Shown: positions 47,443-59,306 of the stretch, in pieces
Layout of the letters: each line of letters opens with the position of its first letter
Position numbering within the stretch: the stretch's first letter is position 1
NCBI RefSeq assembly: GCF_030867145.1
Contig: NC_134417.1
Coordinates: forward strand, 11,695,577 to 11,759,576
Direction: 5' to 3'
DNA length: 64,000 nucleotides
DNA from: Opisthocomus hoazin
Taxonomy: Eukaryota > Chordata > Aves > Opisthocomiformes > Opisthocomidae
Translations under genes and position numbers: made by a program
The notes under the pieces: generated by a model
The model's input: the letters and a program-made list of their open reading frames with translations, nothing else
What the model was told of the DNA's origin: nothing
Database searches by the model: none

Positions 47443-50400
47443 GACATAGGTCAGAAGTCAAGAAGTGGCGTATTTTAAAAAACAAAAACTCAATGAACAG
47501 ACCAACAGTCCTTAGACTCTTCCTCGGTCATCGGTCATGCTGCACCAGGCACCATTTCCCAGCGCTGAAGGCCGAGGCACCCTTTGGCCATAAAATACAC
47601 CAGGCCTTGGAGTAACTCCACTGCAGCATTTCCTTCTTTAAAATTAATTAAGCTTGTGGTAAGCAGAAGGGTGTCACCTCAAAGTATTACTATTACTGGA
47701 ATTTTTTAAATTAAAAAGCTTATAGAGTCTTTTCCCAGCTTCATTATATCTTGTTATTTAAAATACTTGTGGACCTGAGAGACTCTTGTAATGAAAAGAC
47801 ATAAATTAGGTGGGTCAGTCAGCAGATCACGTGTTTTGGTTTGTTTTCTATATCCTGTACCCTGTGGTTACTAGTTTTGTCTTTAAGTGCATCCAAAACC
47901 CCAAATGCCTTTAACTCACTAAAAGGAAAGTCTTCTCGATAAACTGCCTGGGTGATTTTCAGCTGAGAAGAGCCAGTTAATTATAGAAATGAGCATTGCC
48001 CACTGTTCAAATGGGATTAAGTTTCAGCCAGGCTCTTGAATTAAAATGGTGGATATGGTCAGAAGAAAGAGCACTTGACATTTAAAACCTTAACTGTGGA
48101 ATTCTAAATTGAAGCATCATTTTCTGTATGAACTTGGGGGTTTTGTTTTTCTTTAAATGGGGGGGGGGGATGGCATCAAAATTTGGTTATTAGGCCTTTT
48201 AAAATAATGTTACTTCAGGCTTACTTAGCTGGTCAGCACAAGCCCTCCTGTGGGTATTCTGCGTACTCGGCAGCTTCCAGCAGCTCAAAAGGATTGGGAG
48301 TATCTGCAAGCTATGGTTTAAAAAACTGATCAAAACCCTTAACCAAAATGGAAGTATCTACAGTGTGGCTTCTATCAGGTTTAATGAAGTTAGTTAAAAT
48401 CATACCGTCAGTTAAACTGGTATCGTTTGCTTTAGTCTCTACTTAAATATACAAACTTTCTAAGATGAGGTGGACTGTTGCCATTAATTTCAGTGTTGAA
48501 ATGAGAAGACCAGCACAGCTTAATACAATTTTAAAAGCCAAAACCCACAAATATTATGTCAGATTTCCACATAATAGAAAAATACTGTCTCCCACTCATA
48601 ATTTTCCATCTAGTTTGTGGTGCCAATGAGTTTCTCTAAGTGAAATTTAGATTTTTCAAGCACCATAAAGTAAGTCCAGAAATAAAGCTGCTTACTGCAA
48701 TATAAAAACATTTTCACACAGCACTGTATTGCTTGCATCATTGCCTTCTGCATTAGCAAGGAGTAGTGTTCCAAGACACAGAAATGTGTCACGCCAGAAA
48801 ATTTACCTGTTCACTTTGTCTTACAAGAGATGCCATCGAGAATCAGTTGCTACTTGTTCCATACCAGTGAATGCCAAGGGTACGGCACGAGATGGGAGAG
48901 GCTTAGGGTAACGAACTGAATAGAAACATGGGCAAACCAGTCTTGCTGCTGACCGTTTGGTTCTGAAACGCGTCTGGTGGAGGGAAACCCTGCGTGTTGA
49001 AACAGCTGAGCTCAACGGAGCTGGGTGGTTGCACAATGTTCTCAATCCCCTCCTTACTCCTAATTGCTCAGAGCTCAATTCAGATGCAGCAGCTGCGTTT
49101 GGTGAGGTCCTGCATTCACCTGAATTGTTTCGGGGTTTTGTTGTTGTTGTTTGTTTGGTTAAATATGTCAGCTAAGACCAGCAGGAATGACTGAGAGGCT
49201 TGTCTGAGATCACACACGTGTGACGATGGCTGGGTAAGGCCCAGGATTCTCCTAGCTCCCAGACTTCAGTGTAACCACAAGACTGCAGTGCTGTAGCTGA
49301 ACTTCATCCTCAACTGGCGCTTGGCACAAAGAGCCCCAAGGAAAGAATTTCCCTTTGAAGGCTCTTCTAAATGTACTAACTTGTTTTGTCCTTTGTAATT
49401 AACTAATTCAAGAAAAATAACTTCCAAAGTCTTGGTTCAGCTGTCTAAATAAATGTTATGTGCGCCTAGATTGCTGTTGGTTTTTTTGGTTTCTGTGTTT
49501 GTGTTTTGTTTTGTTTCTTAAAAAGTCGACAGCCTGAAGTTTGCCAGAAGGCAAGTAGTTTGTGCAGGCTGCTGCTCTGAAGGACGTGGACATCAGTGGA
49601 AGGAAGGTATCACTGACGATCTTCCTGCTGTAAGGCAGCAAGCACACTGCCTGCTAATAAAATCCATTCCATGTCTGGGCAGGAGGCCTTTTTTTGCCAG
49701 GTTCTGATAGGTCAAAGTGCTCCTCTTTAGAAATTGTTCACTGTTTTGCTGGCTTTTCTTCTTACACACATCTTGAGAGGGAAATGAGAAGAAAGTGCTA
49801 TGTTAAATGTGCCCCTAATGTAGTGGGGAGGAGGAATAATAACTTTAGAAAATGTTCCCCTCGTTAAGAGTTGCACAGGATCCTGCATCTATCAGGTATG
49901 TTTGATCTGCCCTCTCCAATGAAAGCTGACAGGGCACTTTTTGACAAAAACAATGGGTTTTTAAGAATAAAAGCCATTACCCGCTTAAATGTAATGCCAT
50001 TCATGAAGCTGACAATTCCACAGTAATATGCCTGGAGTATCTGTTACCTTCTCCTCTTCTTTCAGAAGTGAGCCACTTCAATCAAGTGCACTGACTCTCT
50101 CAGCAAGAATATTATTTTGTATTTGTAAAGCTTTTCTTCATACAGAGGTAGCGTTACAGATTTGGTTGAAGTGAGGCAGTGCAAACCCCTCAGGCTGCTG
50201 TTGCCTGTGAGCAGTGAGCACAGGACGGTCTTAACAGTCCTGCTCAGAGGGTGAGCAACATGGCAGGCATGTAAGAATTCTTTGGATTTTTGCATTTGCA
50301 ACTCGCTTGTGAAGCTTGACAGCTCTGCTTTCTCAGTCAAGAGCTACACCTAAATGATGGTGCTGCCCTAACTGTACCTCAAACGCAGGAGTTCCAACTG

Positions 50401-52135
50401 TCTGTGAAAAGCTGCTGAATGTTTAATGCAAACACGCAGGTGTGCTTGTGTGCTCCTCACAGTTTTACCCGTCCTGTACGGAGCCAGCTGCGTGCGAACT
50501 CCTGTACCACAGCCAGCTGCTTTTCAGCTGGAGCCCCAGTTTACCCACCAGCTCAGGTTTGGTGCTTTTGGGTCTCGCTGGCTCGAGGGCAGGTCTGTCT
50601 TGAAGACGTGCCCCCACTGTGCCAGCGCAGCGGCCACAGCAGGCTGCTGCCCCTGCCCAAGCGAGGAACAGGATTAGAAGCTGCCTCACCTCGGAACTCA
50701 GTAACAGAGCCAATGTCCCTGGGCCCTGACAGCTCGTACACTGGGAAACAGGTCAGCTCTTTACATACAGTATAAAACCTAAAAAGTAACACTATTTTAA
50801 ACTGGATTTACCTAATTAAAAATAGTTAACTTCGAAACTAGTTAAAACACTGGATGTTAGAATACCATGGGAAGAGTACATCTACAGTGTATTTTTTTTT
50901 AAAAAAGGTCTGTATGAGTGGATGTGATGTTAGCTGTAGAACACGGAGCCTCCTGCTGCAAGTCTAACTTAACAGCTCAAATGCAATTCATGTTGTGTAC
51001 TTTTAGCCACAAATTATTCTAAGAAGTGGTTCAATACGACTATTTTTCAAAGGCGCATCAAGGTGAGTGCAACTGAAGTAAGTTCATTTTAACAAACCTA
51101 GTCTGTCATAATCCAAACTGACTAAAATGCAAAACATGGATTGTTGAAATTTAGTTTTTTTCCTAAGAACCTCAGCCTATGACCTAGAAAGTTATGTGAT
51201 CTGCCCACCCTGAATTTGAAAATACTGCCTTGAAAACGTGCTGCCCAAGATCCTTCACACAGAAGCCATTTCTCTAAAAAATCCAACACGTGCTATAAAA
51301 TCAAAGGGGTTATAAAGTTAGAACAGTAAAGGAGAAGCTATACTGGATACACTATAATCTAGAAATACAATTTTTAAACTTTTTTTCCTTGAAAAAAGCT
51401 GGTGTAGAGAATACTGCTGTTTTTATCCTGACTGTTTAATAATGGCTAAGAATAATCATTTATAATAAATTAGGTCTGCAGTATAAATGAACATATGAAC
51501 CTTTCAAAAGAGACATACCGTTGTTTACTTTTAGAGTATCTAAAATGGATTTAAACTATTTCAAGATTCATTTAATCACTTGCAATTTATATTACTTTTA
51601 AGAATCTTCTATACAGCAAGTTGAACAGCAAAGCAAACATTCTAACAGCCCCTTTCCCTAGAACAATTTTCGTATACGATAGTTTTAAATAGCTATTCTA
51701 GCGCATTTGCGCATGCTCTCTCCCCCTTTCTCTAAAGGTAGCACAGCCAAAAGGCAATGCGAGAGCTGGCATTTGCTGACTGACTCTCTTTTCCTCTGCA
51801 TCTGGTAAAGGTAAGGGGAAGACAGACACTTGAGACAGAATGTCCCAAAATGGAAAATGTGAGCTTGACATTTACTTTGCCCAGTCTCCGGGGACTTTGT
51901 TCTCTCCCTTGGTCATACTTGACAAAACCCATCCTGCTCTGTGTCTGCACGGCACTCGCTGTTCAGTTACAACAAGTGTTCAGTTTCAGCCATGGATGAA
52001 TCTGTTTTGAAGCCTCCATTTTGCTTCACTGAACACAATGCAAACCAAGGCAAGAAACTTCAGTAAAATCCGAACAGGAGCTCCCATTAACAATATTTAT
52101 GAGCAGCATTTTGTATATTCTGTTTTCCACTGTCC

Positions 52136-52319
52136 TTATTCTGGGGAGGAAGAATCCTCATCTTCATCCTCTTCATCTTCATCATTGAATGAGCATGGAG
52201 TTTCTCCCCGTGATTCCGAGTAGCGGGATGTTGCACTGCTGGACTGTTGACTGCTAGGGGCAAGAAACTGCCCTGTTGCTAAGGCCACTTCAGCATCCAA
52301 ACTCAACCCTGGATTCCCA
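52136..52319 (-). CDS. TFDP2: TFDP2 last coding exon with acidic tail
   Basis: The acceptor is TTGGTAG|TGGGA on the - strand. The exon completes a Ser codon and then encodes 60 residues from [11 protein letters not shown] to DSSSPE, followed by the stop. The open frame extends upstream to a Met at 52,372, but that part is intron and not coding. The tail has an Asp/Glu run encoded by a repetitive GAT/GAA/GAG tract at about 52,146-52,187. Confidence 0.95.
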
Positions 52320-55300
52320 CTACCAAAACAACAGAAATGGCGAAGTTTAGAGCACGTCTCATGAAGATTCAAGTTTTCTTTTTGGCCTCAGCTTTTCTTT
52401 TAGTTAAGCAAATGCTATTAACAAGGAAAAAAATCAAAAGCTTTACATTTACCACAGCTAATAGTTATGAAAACTGCTCAAATATTGGTAAGTCACATAA
52501 AAAGGATCATTGGGTGGCTTTTTTTTTCATAACCAACTAGCAGAATTGCTCAAGCCAAAGAAAGCGTAAAGAAGAATAAATCCATCACAGTTTTGTCAAT
52601 ACCCAGCAATGTTTGCAATATGAAATTAAGCCATTAAATGGCATGAGGAAGAACATCTTCCAGAATAATCCCTCCTTCCATTTTTTAAGGTACCTCCAAG
52701 CAAAGTATGGTTGTTGAGGTGTTTTTTGGATTGGGTTTTTGGTGATGGTTGTTTTTTGTTTGGTTGGTTAGTTTTTAATTTAAAATTATGATTAGACTGT
52801 GTGGACTAAACTTCTTTCATGAGAGTTTAAGCAGTAGTGCATTGAAACACCAGTCTTTTGTATTCTTCAGAAGTATTACAAGGCTTTTTTCCATATGTGA
52901 TTACCTAATTGTAGTCTGTGCCCAGGCAGGAATTTAAGGTTAATCAGGAAAACTCTGTCTATATAATAAGGGCTTGGAAGCGATTCTGTTCTTTTGAAAC
53001 ACAGATACAAAATAGCTAGTATGTTCAAAATTCAAAGCACGTTGATTTGACCTTTCGTATCTAATTATCAAGGAAGACAGAATAAGAGACTTTTTCACAA
53101 CAAAAAATCAACCATAACAGAAAACATCTCATTTGCTGCATGTAAATGGTGTGCAATAGTGAAGTTACTGAAAGTACAACGAGTGTATGTCACTAATCTT
53201 GAATAAAACATGATGTTATTTACCTCGATTTAGCATCAGAAGTGCCTCCTGCTACCTCTAAATGTGAAACTGCTTGTGCTGAAAGTAACCCTTGGCTTAT
53301 CCATGAAAATCCTGCAGACATATCTAGAAGAAAGCATAATTGTATTTATGATAGTGACTTAAATTTTTTTCTTCCTTTTATGATCTTAAACTTTGTATTC
53401 TCTTTGCAGTTAGGATTCCTTAGTTTAGAAGAGAAGGTACCAGTAGCTCGAGTTGATTTTATGCTGTAGATGTGTCCTGTTTAATCAAGATGGAATTATC
53501 CATTTATCTATCTATCTATCCATCTATCTATCTCCCTGCTGTTTGTGGATGCACTCAAGCCTTACACTCCCTCGCGATCAGAACTGTGGTTATTTCTATG
53601 AAGCTTTTCCCTCTCGGTGAAGAGATTTCACACTGCAGATGGCCCCGGCCAATAGCTGTATGCAGGCACCGGTACCTGAAATAGTTCTGGAGTTCTTCAT
53701 GGAAACATACTGCTACAGCTAGAACCCATCAAACGCCCCAGCAGCCCCTTCTGACAGTGAAGAGAGACAGCAGGCAGCTGTGGACACGAACACACCGCGT
53801 CAGAGGTCTTGTGCCAAGAGTACACCGCATGTGTGACATGTAAGTCAGTCTCCTCCCTAGGGATAGGAAATTTTAGGATTAAAATGATCTTGCAATAATG
53901 CTGAATTCCTTAATTTGTTAAAAGCCCTCTGAGGGATGGGAATGGGTTACTTGCAACCCTCAGCACTTGTTTTCAAATCCCCTACCAAGTAATGCCTGTC
54001 AATTGTTTCCAGTTGCGCTCATTTCTGCCAAGAGAATAAGCAAAACAAGTCGCTGACCCAGTTACGGGGGGGTGGGGGTGGGGAGGCTGTTTCTGATTTG
54101 TTTCTTAGATAAGGTGTTTCTGTTGACCCACCCAAATTCTGTCTCAACACAAAGATAAAATCAAGTCATCACGACTGTCTAGTTCTTCTTCATGGTGCTC
54201 CCATGTGGCTCCAGCTGGATGCATTAAACCACGAGTTACAGTCCTTACTACTATTCTGCAAACCTCTGGTCTGTACAGCAAGATGGCAGTAAAATAGGAT
54301 TGTACTATCCATATTTTATCTAGAATTGTTCTGTAGTAGCAGATAAGGGAATAACTAAATGTGTTTGCTACATATGCATTCTCATTTGTCATTCTTGTTA
54401 AGCTTAGGCTCCGTGAGATGACAGAGTGCTGCCAAGCACAGGGACTATTGGGAGCAGGTTGTCACAGCCACCTGAACTGCCTTCACTGCCCACTGGGATT
54501 CACAGGCCACCTTGTGTTGTGCTGTGGAGACTCATTAGCAGCGAGGTATTGAAACGATTCATTACAAAGCAAGGCTAGCAAGGCTGATGTTCCTGCCAGC
54601 AGAGTCTTTGGAACATGACAGAGCATTAGTAAGTGGCAGCTTTAGGGTGATCTATGAGGACAGACTAGATGAGAATAGTTGACTGTGGACATAGCTGGAT
54701 GGCTTGCATTGAGATTGCCCTGAACGCAGGTTCATTTCTACAGAGAACGTGTTCTGACAGTTTCCTCCTGTCTTTGCAGGAGGAGGCTAAACCATTTGGA
54801 ATGACCGCATTGTATTTAGATTAATAAAGTGGATTAGAGGTGTATCACAGTGTTGTTTCCTGGTCTTTTGAAGGGGTGTACCTGTGTGTACATGCTTAAT
54901 AGTCCAGAAGAATAACAAGTCAGCGCTAGTAATCTTGCATTTATTAACGTTTTGGGATAATAACTAGTTAGCTTTTCTTTTCAAAGAGCAAGGTGAAAGA
55001 AAGTATGGATTTTATACTTTTTAATACTTTTATACAAAGGCAGCAAGGTTCATAGATGCATATCCCTGCCTTTTACTTTCACTGTCTTGTATTTCCAAAT
55101 TCTGTTTTCCAGTGGGCTCTGACGAGCCAGGGAAAAGAGGAAGTGTGTGAAAGATGGGGAGCTGAAGACGCCATTTCCTGTCTGGAAAGGACTGTCAAAA
55201 TAGAAGTCTGCCTGCAATGAGAAGACTTACTATTTCTACCAGAGCAGGTAAATTACTAATAGCTACACTTATGCACCAGGGAAAGCAGCTTGGAAGAAAC

Positions 55301-58300
55301 TTCCCACAGTGGTACAGCCCAATCTAAGAGTGGCATCCTTACTCTGAACGAGGCATATCGTGCAGGAGATACACTTGGTATATCTTAGAGAAGCCTCTAA
55401 AGGAATACCATGAACAGCCTTGTGTAGTCAATGCAGAAGGAATAGTGCTGCACAGGATTATTGTTGATAATCTTCTCTCTTCAGTTCCAACTCCAGCCCA
55501 TTTTGCAGTCAAGGTTTGTTACGCAGGTAGATCACAGAGGACTATTTCATGCAGGGAAGAATAAAGTGGTGTAATCTAGAGGTCCTAAACTGCACTACTT
55601 CCTCTGCCCACTGCCTCAGCAGCATACGTACAAGTGGGATGGTGTTACCACAGCTATTGGTGCCTCAGAATTTTTATTTCCTGCTTTTTAAAACCTGTAA
55701 TCTCCTTTCTAGGAGCGAGGACTCAACTGACAAAGGCAGGAGGACTTAGTTTTGCATTAACTGCCTGTAGTATATGCATGGCTTAAAACCCACAGGATGT
55801 TGCTTTGGAGATGGTTCTACAAGAGTTTATGCTTGTCTCAAGCAGTGGCGTATTTCTGTTCATCCACCAACCTCGCTCGCTCCTTCACACAGAAACTGTT
55901 CTGGTTTGTGCCCTTAGCTATACAGTTCTGCATGCTAAATTGTCAGAAACGCCTCTGCCAGCTAAAAAGCCTGCAGCTGAGTGCCCTGAACCAGCTCATG
56001 AAGAGGGCAGTGGAGAGCAACTGTGTCCATGAAAAAAAGGCCAGCAACGTGCCACCAGGATTCTGACCCAGGGATGGCGTCTGAAGCTGGTGCCAAGTGT
56101 CCTGTCAGAAACAACACTGCTTCTTCTGCAGGAAGACGCTGGCAAGTACTGTGGCTGTAATGCAGTCTGTTGTATGTCCATGACTTTTTCTGGATTACCA
56201 ACTTAAGTAAAGCAACATTTTAATGTAAACTTTTACCGTAAGTTATGGTTAGGCTGCTGCACCCTCTACTTTTGCTCCCTTTTGGGAAACAAGAAAAAGT
56301 AAGGTCAAATCATGTCAGTTTTAGAGGTCTGTATCAATTACGACAATCGAGCAACAGAAAATGTGTTACAAACATCGTTTAAGATACATATAATATTTTT
56401 CTTCATGGTGTTAATATGCCTTAGCTTCTGCTGATTTCAGCAGCGGTCAGACACCTGAGGATCATACCAATGTAGTACTTAAAATACATGTTAAAAAACC
56501 CCAACACTTTTATGCTAAAGCATCATGAAACCTATAGCAAACCTAGCAGACACTACTTTTATCAAATTAGGCCACTTGAAAAATGGCTAAAACACATGAT
56601 TCTCCTGCAAAGAAAATACACTAGTAAAGTTTTGATGCACACAACATCTATTCAGCAGTTCCAAGCAAATTATTTGGCACGTTTAATGCAACTAGAAGTT
56701 GTTTTTTTTCTAAAGCTGAGACGGTCCAAGTTTTTTTGTCAAGTTTAAATTTCTTTCATTGAACTGGTTTAGACTTGCATTCTCCCAACTGTTTCTCCAG
56801 CCCTATTAGCAAGCATTACAACACAAACTACTGTTAGTGTTTGGAAGTCAGTAATTATCTGAAAAAAAGATGACCCAGGCTAAGGTCAAGCTAACATTGT
56901 ATGGGCAATGACTTACCTACTTGGACGTATTAGAACAGGACTAGTTTCTACAGCAGTTGAGTTCATGAGTCAGCTAGTGTGGGAGAACTTTACTCCTGAC
57001 TGTAATAAATTTACTCAGTGAATAAACAAAAGACCTTGATTTGCTTTTCTTGTACAGTAGTAATTGAAGCCAATGTACTTTACAGAATCACAGACTGTTC
57101 GGGGTTGGAAGGGACCTCTGTGGGTCATATAGTCCAAACCCCCTGCCGAAGCAGGGTCACCTACAGCAGTCCGCAGAGGACCTTGTCCAGGCGGGTCTTG
57201 AATATCTCCAGAGAAGGAGAATCCACAACCTCCCCGGGCAGCCTGTTCCAGTGCTCCGTCACCCTCAGAGGGAAGAAGTTCTTCCTCACATTCAGACGGA
57301 ACTTCCTGTGCTTCAGTTTGTGCCCATTGCCCCTGTCCTGTTGCTGGGCACTGCTGAAAAGAGTCTGGCCCCATCCTCCTGACACCCACCCTTCAGATAT
57401 TTGTAAGCATTTATAAGGTCCCCTCGCAGCCTTCTCTTCTTCAGGCTGAACAAGTCCAGCTCCCTCAGCCTCTCCTCGTAGGAGAGATCATAGAATTATA
57501 GAATCATAGAAAGTTTTGGGTTGGAAGGGACCCCTAGAGGTCATCTAGTCCACCCCCCCTGCAGCGAGCAGGGACACCACTAACTAGATCGATCAGGGTA
57601 AATGATGACGTGGTAAATGATTTTTAGCTGAATGAACCTGCAAGGAACAAATCGAGATGTGTTTCAACTTCTCTTTTTGGCACCAGTGCAGCCTGGTAAA
57701 GACTTGGTGTGTAATTTCAAAACTGACTGAAATTAAAATATGAAATCTTAGTTTTAAAACCCACAGGACAAGAGGACCAGAAAAACACAAACAAGTGTTG
57801 ATAAGCATAAGCACATTTGATGTAGTTTGAAATGTTAAGCCATTTAAAATGTACTAAATTTAGTGAATGTAACTGAATTCTAATTTATATCCAGTTCTAA
57901 CATCACAAATTTTATGAAACTGTTTCATTCTTAATTCTCTCACATAGTAAAATCAAGAATACGAAGACACATGTTCAGCTTCGTGACTACTTAACTGTGT
58001 TTTTCTTAACAAAACAAAACAGCATTTTTAATATAAAACCCACATTTAAAAGATCCTGATGTGAAGATTAGATGTTGCCAACAGAAGGGAATCAACTTCA
58101 GGAAAGTTTTAAAAACATTAGGTCAAATGTTTGAAGTTTCCAACCTCTTTGTGTGAAAGACAGTTTTATACTATTGTAATTGAAACACGACCAAAGCCTA
58201 GTTAGTAGAGAAGTCCGGGCAATAGCTTTGTTCCCCTCCCTTAACAGATACAGTCCCTCCAGAAACTCGAGTACATGTTGGGCTAAGTTTAAGCTTTGGG

Positions 58301-59306
58301 TAGACCAAGAGGCGTGCAGTCTGACGATAACGAGAGAAGTGATTATAAATTTCAGCAGCCCTGCTCCAGTGATGCAACACTGAAGGAGATCCAGGTTTGA
58401 GTCTACTGAAGTGTGACTTATTCCAACAGTGTGACTAGGGGAGGTACACGCCTCTGCATGGCACGCCTGTCATGGAATTCGCTGGAGCCTCTTGCTTTAT
58501 TTAGAGAAGCTCCATTCTTGGATGGCACCTGCTGGCCATGCGTTTTACCTAAGTATTGCTGGTTTACACAGTAAGTAAGCGTGGAAATGACTAGACGCAG
58601 AAGAGCCTCCCATCCACGTACCGAGAGTACACCCAGCATGTCTACATGGGCAGGGATACAGAGAGTTCTTAGCAGAGCTCGCCTACCCCAGACAAAGTAA
58701 AGTGCGAATGCAGCTGGGTCACACGGATTACACTCAACCAGGTCAAGATGCTCTTTTTCTTTCCTTTTCGTCCTCAGCTTGGGAAGTATATGGATGTGTC
58801 CTCACATCCATATTTACTCAAAACTAAGACTAACTCATGAAAATATGTTCTTGGTGTCATTTTAGTTATTCAAGAAATAATTTCTTCATAATGCAGCTCA
58901 CTCGAAAGTTTGGTGCTATAAATCAGTGTGCATTGAATTTACAGCAGAACTACAATAAACCTTCCAAAATTAACTGTAAACCAATTCGTTTACGTACCAA
59001 TCCTACTAGCTTCCATATAACTTCAAATGTTACGTACCTGTGTAGGTTAGTATCATTAAATTTGTTTCCGTTAACATTACAAATTTGATAAGGAGCAATA
59101 GTTTAAAGTCTAATACTAAAAAGTCTCATGCTAACTTACCTGTGACATAGCCTTCTAAAGCTTTTGGCACCAGTGATTTTGCAGTTCTGAGGTCCTCAGC
59201 TGAGCATTTGCCTGCCTCAAGCCCAAAGGACATTCCCATTCTCTTCAGCACCTCACTGTCATCATGAATCTCAAAAGTGTTATCGAAATTAAAGAGGTAT
59301 TCAAAT
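52136..59306 (-). CDS. TFDP2: Transcription factor DP-2 (3' part of gene, last three coding exons)
   Basis: TFDP2 encodes DP-2, which heterodimerises with E2F proteins in the nucleus to bind E2F sites and control G1/S genes under the RB family. Three exons are present on the - strand: 59306-59140, 53323-53224 and 52319-52136. They are joined by GT-AG introns with compatible phases into about 149 C-terminal residues and a TAA-type stop region ending at 52,136. The first exon encodes [26 protein letters not shown] and [12 protein letters not shown], which is the conserved end of the DP dimerisation/marked-box region. The middle exon is the variable linker. The last ends in [15 protein letters not shown] and an acidic DEDSSSPE tail. 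That tail and the [11 protein letters not shown] motif identify DP-2 rather than DP-1. The DNA-binding and main dimerisation exons lie beyond 64,000. Gene order and convergent orientation with ATP1B3 match mammals. Confidence 0.95.
52320..53223 (-). other. TFDP2: Last intron of TFDP2 (0.9 kb)
   Basis: A GT-AG intron of AT-rich sequence. I see no other feature in it. Confidence 0.85.
53224..53323 (-). CDS. TFDP2: TFDP2 penultimate coding exon (100 nt)
   Basis: The acceptor is TTCTAG|ATATG and the donor is TCGAG|GTAAAT on the - strand. Two bases complete an Asp codon, 32 codons follow ([13 protein letters not shown]...), then two bases of a Ser codon. The linker is Ser/Gly/Ala-rich and weakly conserved. 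The reading frame is confirmed by perfect phase match with both neighbours. Confidence 0.9.
53504..53532. repeat. Tetranucleotide microsatellite (TATC/TCTA)
   Basis: About seven TATC units with one interruption (CCATC). It is a potential length-polymorphic marker. Confidence 0.9.
54066..54086 (+). repeat. G-quadruplex-capable G tract in TFDP2 intron
   Basis: Runs of 7, 5 and 4 G separated by single T residues give at least four G3 tracts with very short loops. The G-rich strand is the template strand of TFDP2, so the nascent RNA is C-rich here. Confidence 0.6.
57082..57487 (-). mobile_element. CR1 LINE 3' fragment, antisense
   Basis: This is a - strand CR1 fragment. Its 3' terminus is at the low-coordinate end (ACAGAATCACAGACTG read on +). 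It contains the ORF2 C-terminus (57,161 to about 57,385; [22 protein letters not shown]) and the upstream ORF2 region with the SLRRRGDLIN-type sequence. Its sequence is very close to the copy at 41,812-42,142. It lies in the sense orientation of TFDP2, within an intron. Confidence 0.93.
57488..57600 (-). mobile_element. Second CR1 fragment abutting the previous one
   Basis: Immediately beyond the 5' break of the neighbouring CR1, a new CR1 tail begins (ATAGAATTATAGAATCATAGAA on +, shown here in part). The GGTTGGAAGGGACC and CATCTAGTCCA signatures of a different CR1 subfamily follow. It is about 110 bases long and in the same orientation. Confidence 0.85.
58788..58813. repeat. Perfect 11-bp inverted repeat, 4-nt loop
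   Basis: ATATGGATGTG, loop TCCT, then CACATCCATAT. It is a perfect hairpin in a TFDP2 intron, about 330 bases downstream (in transcript direction) of the 59,140 donor. Confidence 0.85.
59140..59306 (-). CDS. TFDP2: TFDP2 antepenultimate exon in gene order (167 nt)
   Basis: On the - strand the acceptor is ATGCAG|ATTTG and the donor is CACAG|GTAAGT. One base completes an upstream codon, then come 55 codons from FEYLFNF to EGYVT, then one base of the next codon. This is the most conserved DP-family segment in the window. Confidence 0.96.

Larger units (their letters stand above)
44795..52135 (-). other. TFDP2: Probable TFDP2 3' UTR (long)
   Basis: The sequence downstream of the TFDP2 stop codon on the - strand has no further coding exon. 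Canonical AATAAA signals on that strand occur at 47,437-47,442 and 44,813-44,818. The latter would give a UTR of about 7.3 kb, so use of a nearer non-canonical signal is equally possible. The region is mainly AT-rich with one GC-rich patch at 45,600-45,860. The 3' boundary is a guess that needs transcript data. Confidence 0.4.
53324..59139 (-). other. TFDP2: TFDP2 intron (5.8 kb) with CR1 fragments
   Basis: This GT-AG intron holds a TCTA microsatellite (53,504-53,532), a + strand G-run cluster (54,066-54,086), two abutting CR1 fragments (57,082-57,600) and a perfect 11-bp hairpin (58,788-58,813). No additional exon is supported. Confidence 0.85.

Noticed and set aside
52320-52372. Upstream extension of the TFDP2 last-exon frame to a Met at 52,372
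   Set aside because: A TTGGTAG acceptor at the 52,320/52,319 boundary and exact phase match with the exon at 53,224-53,323 show that this part is intron.
55549-56066. 66-89-codon + strand frames in the TFDP2 intron
   Set aside because: They are antisense to TFDP2, short, mutually overlapping, and without recognisable motifs or splice partners.
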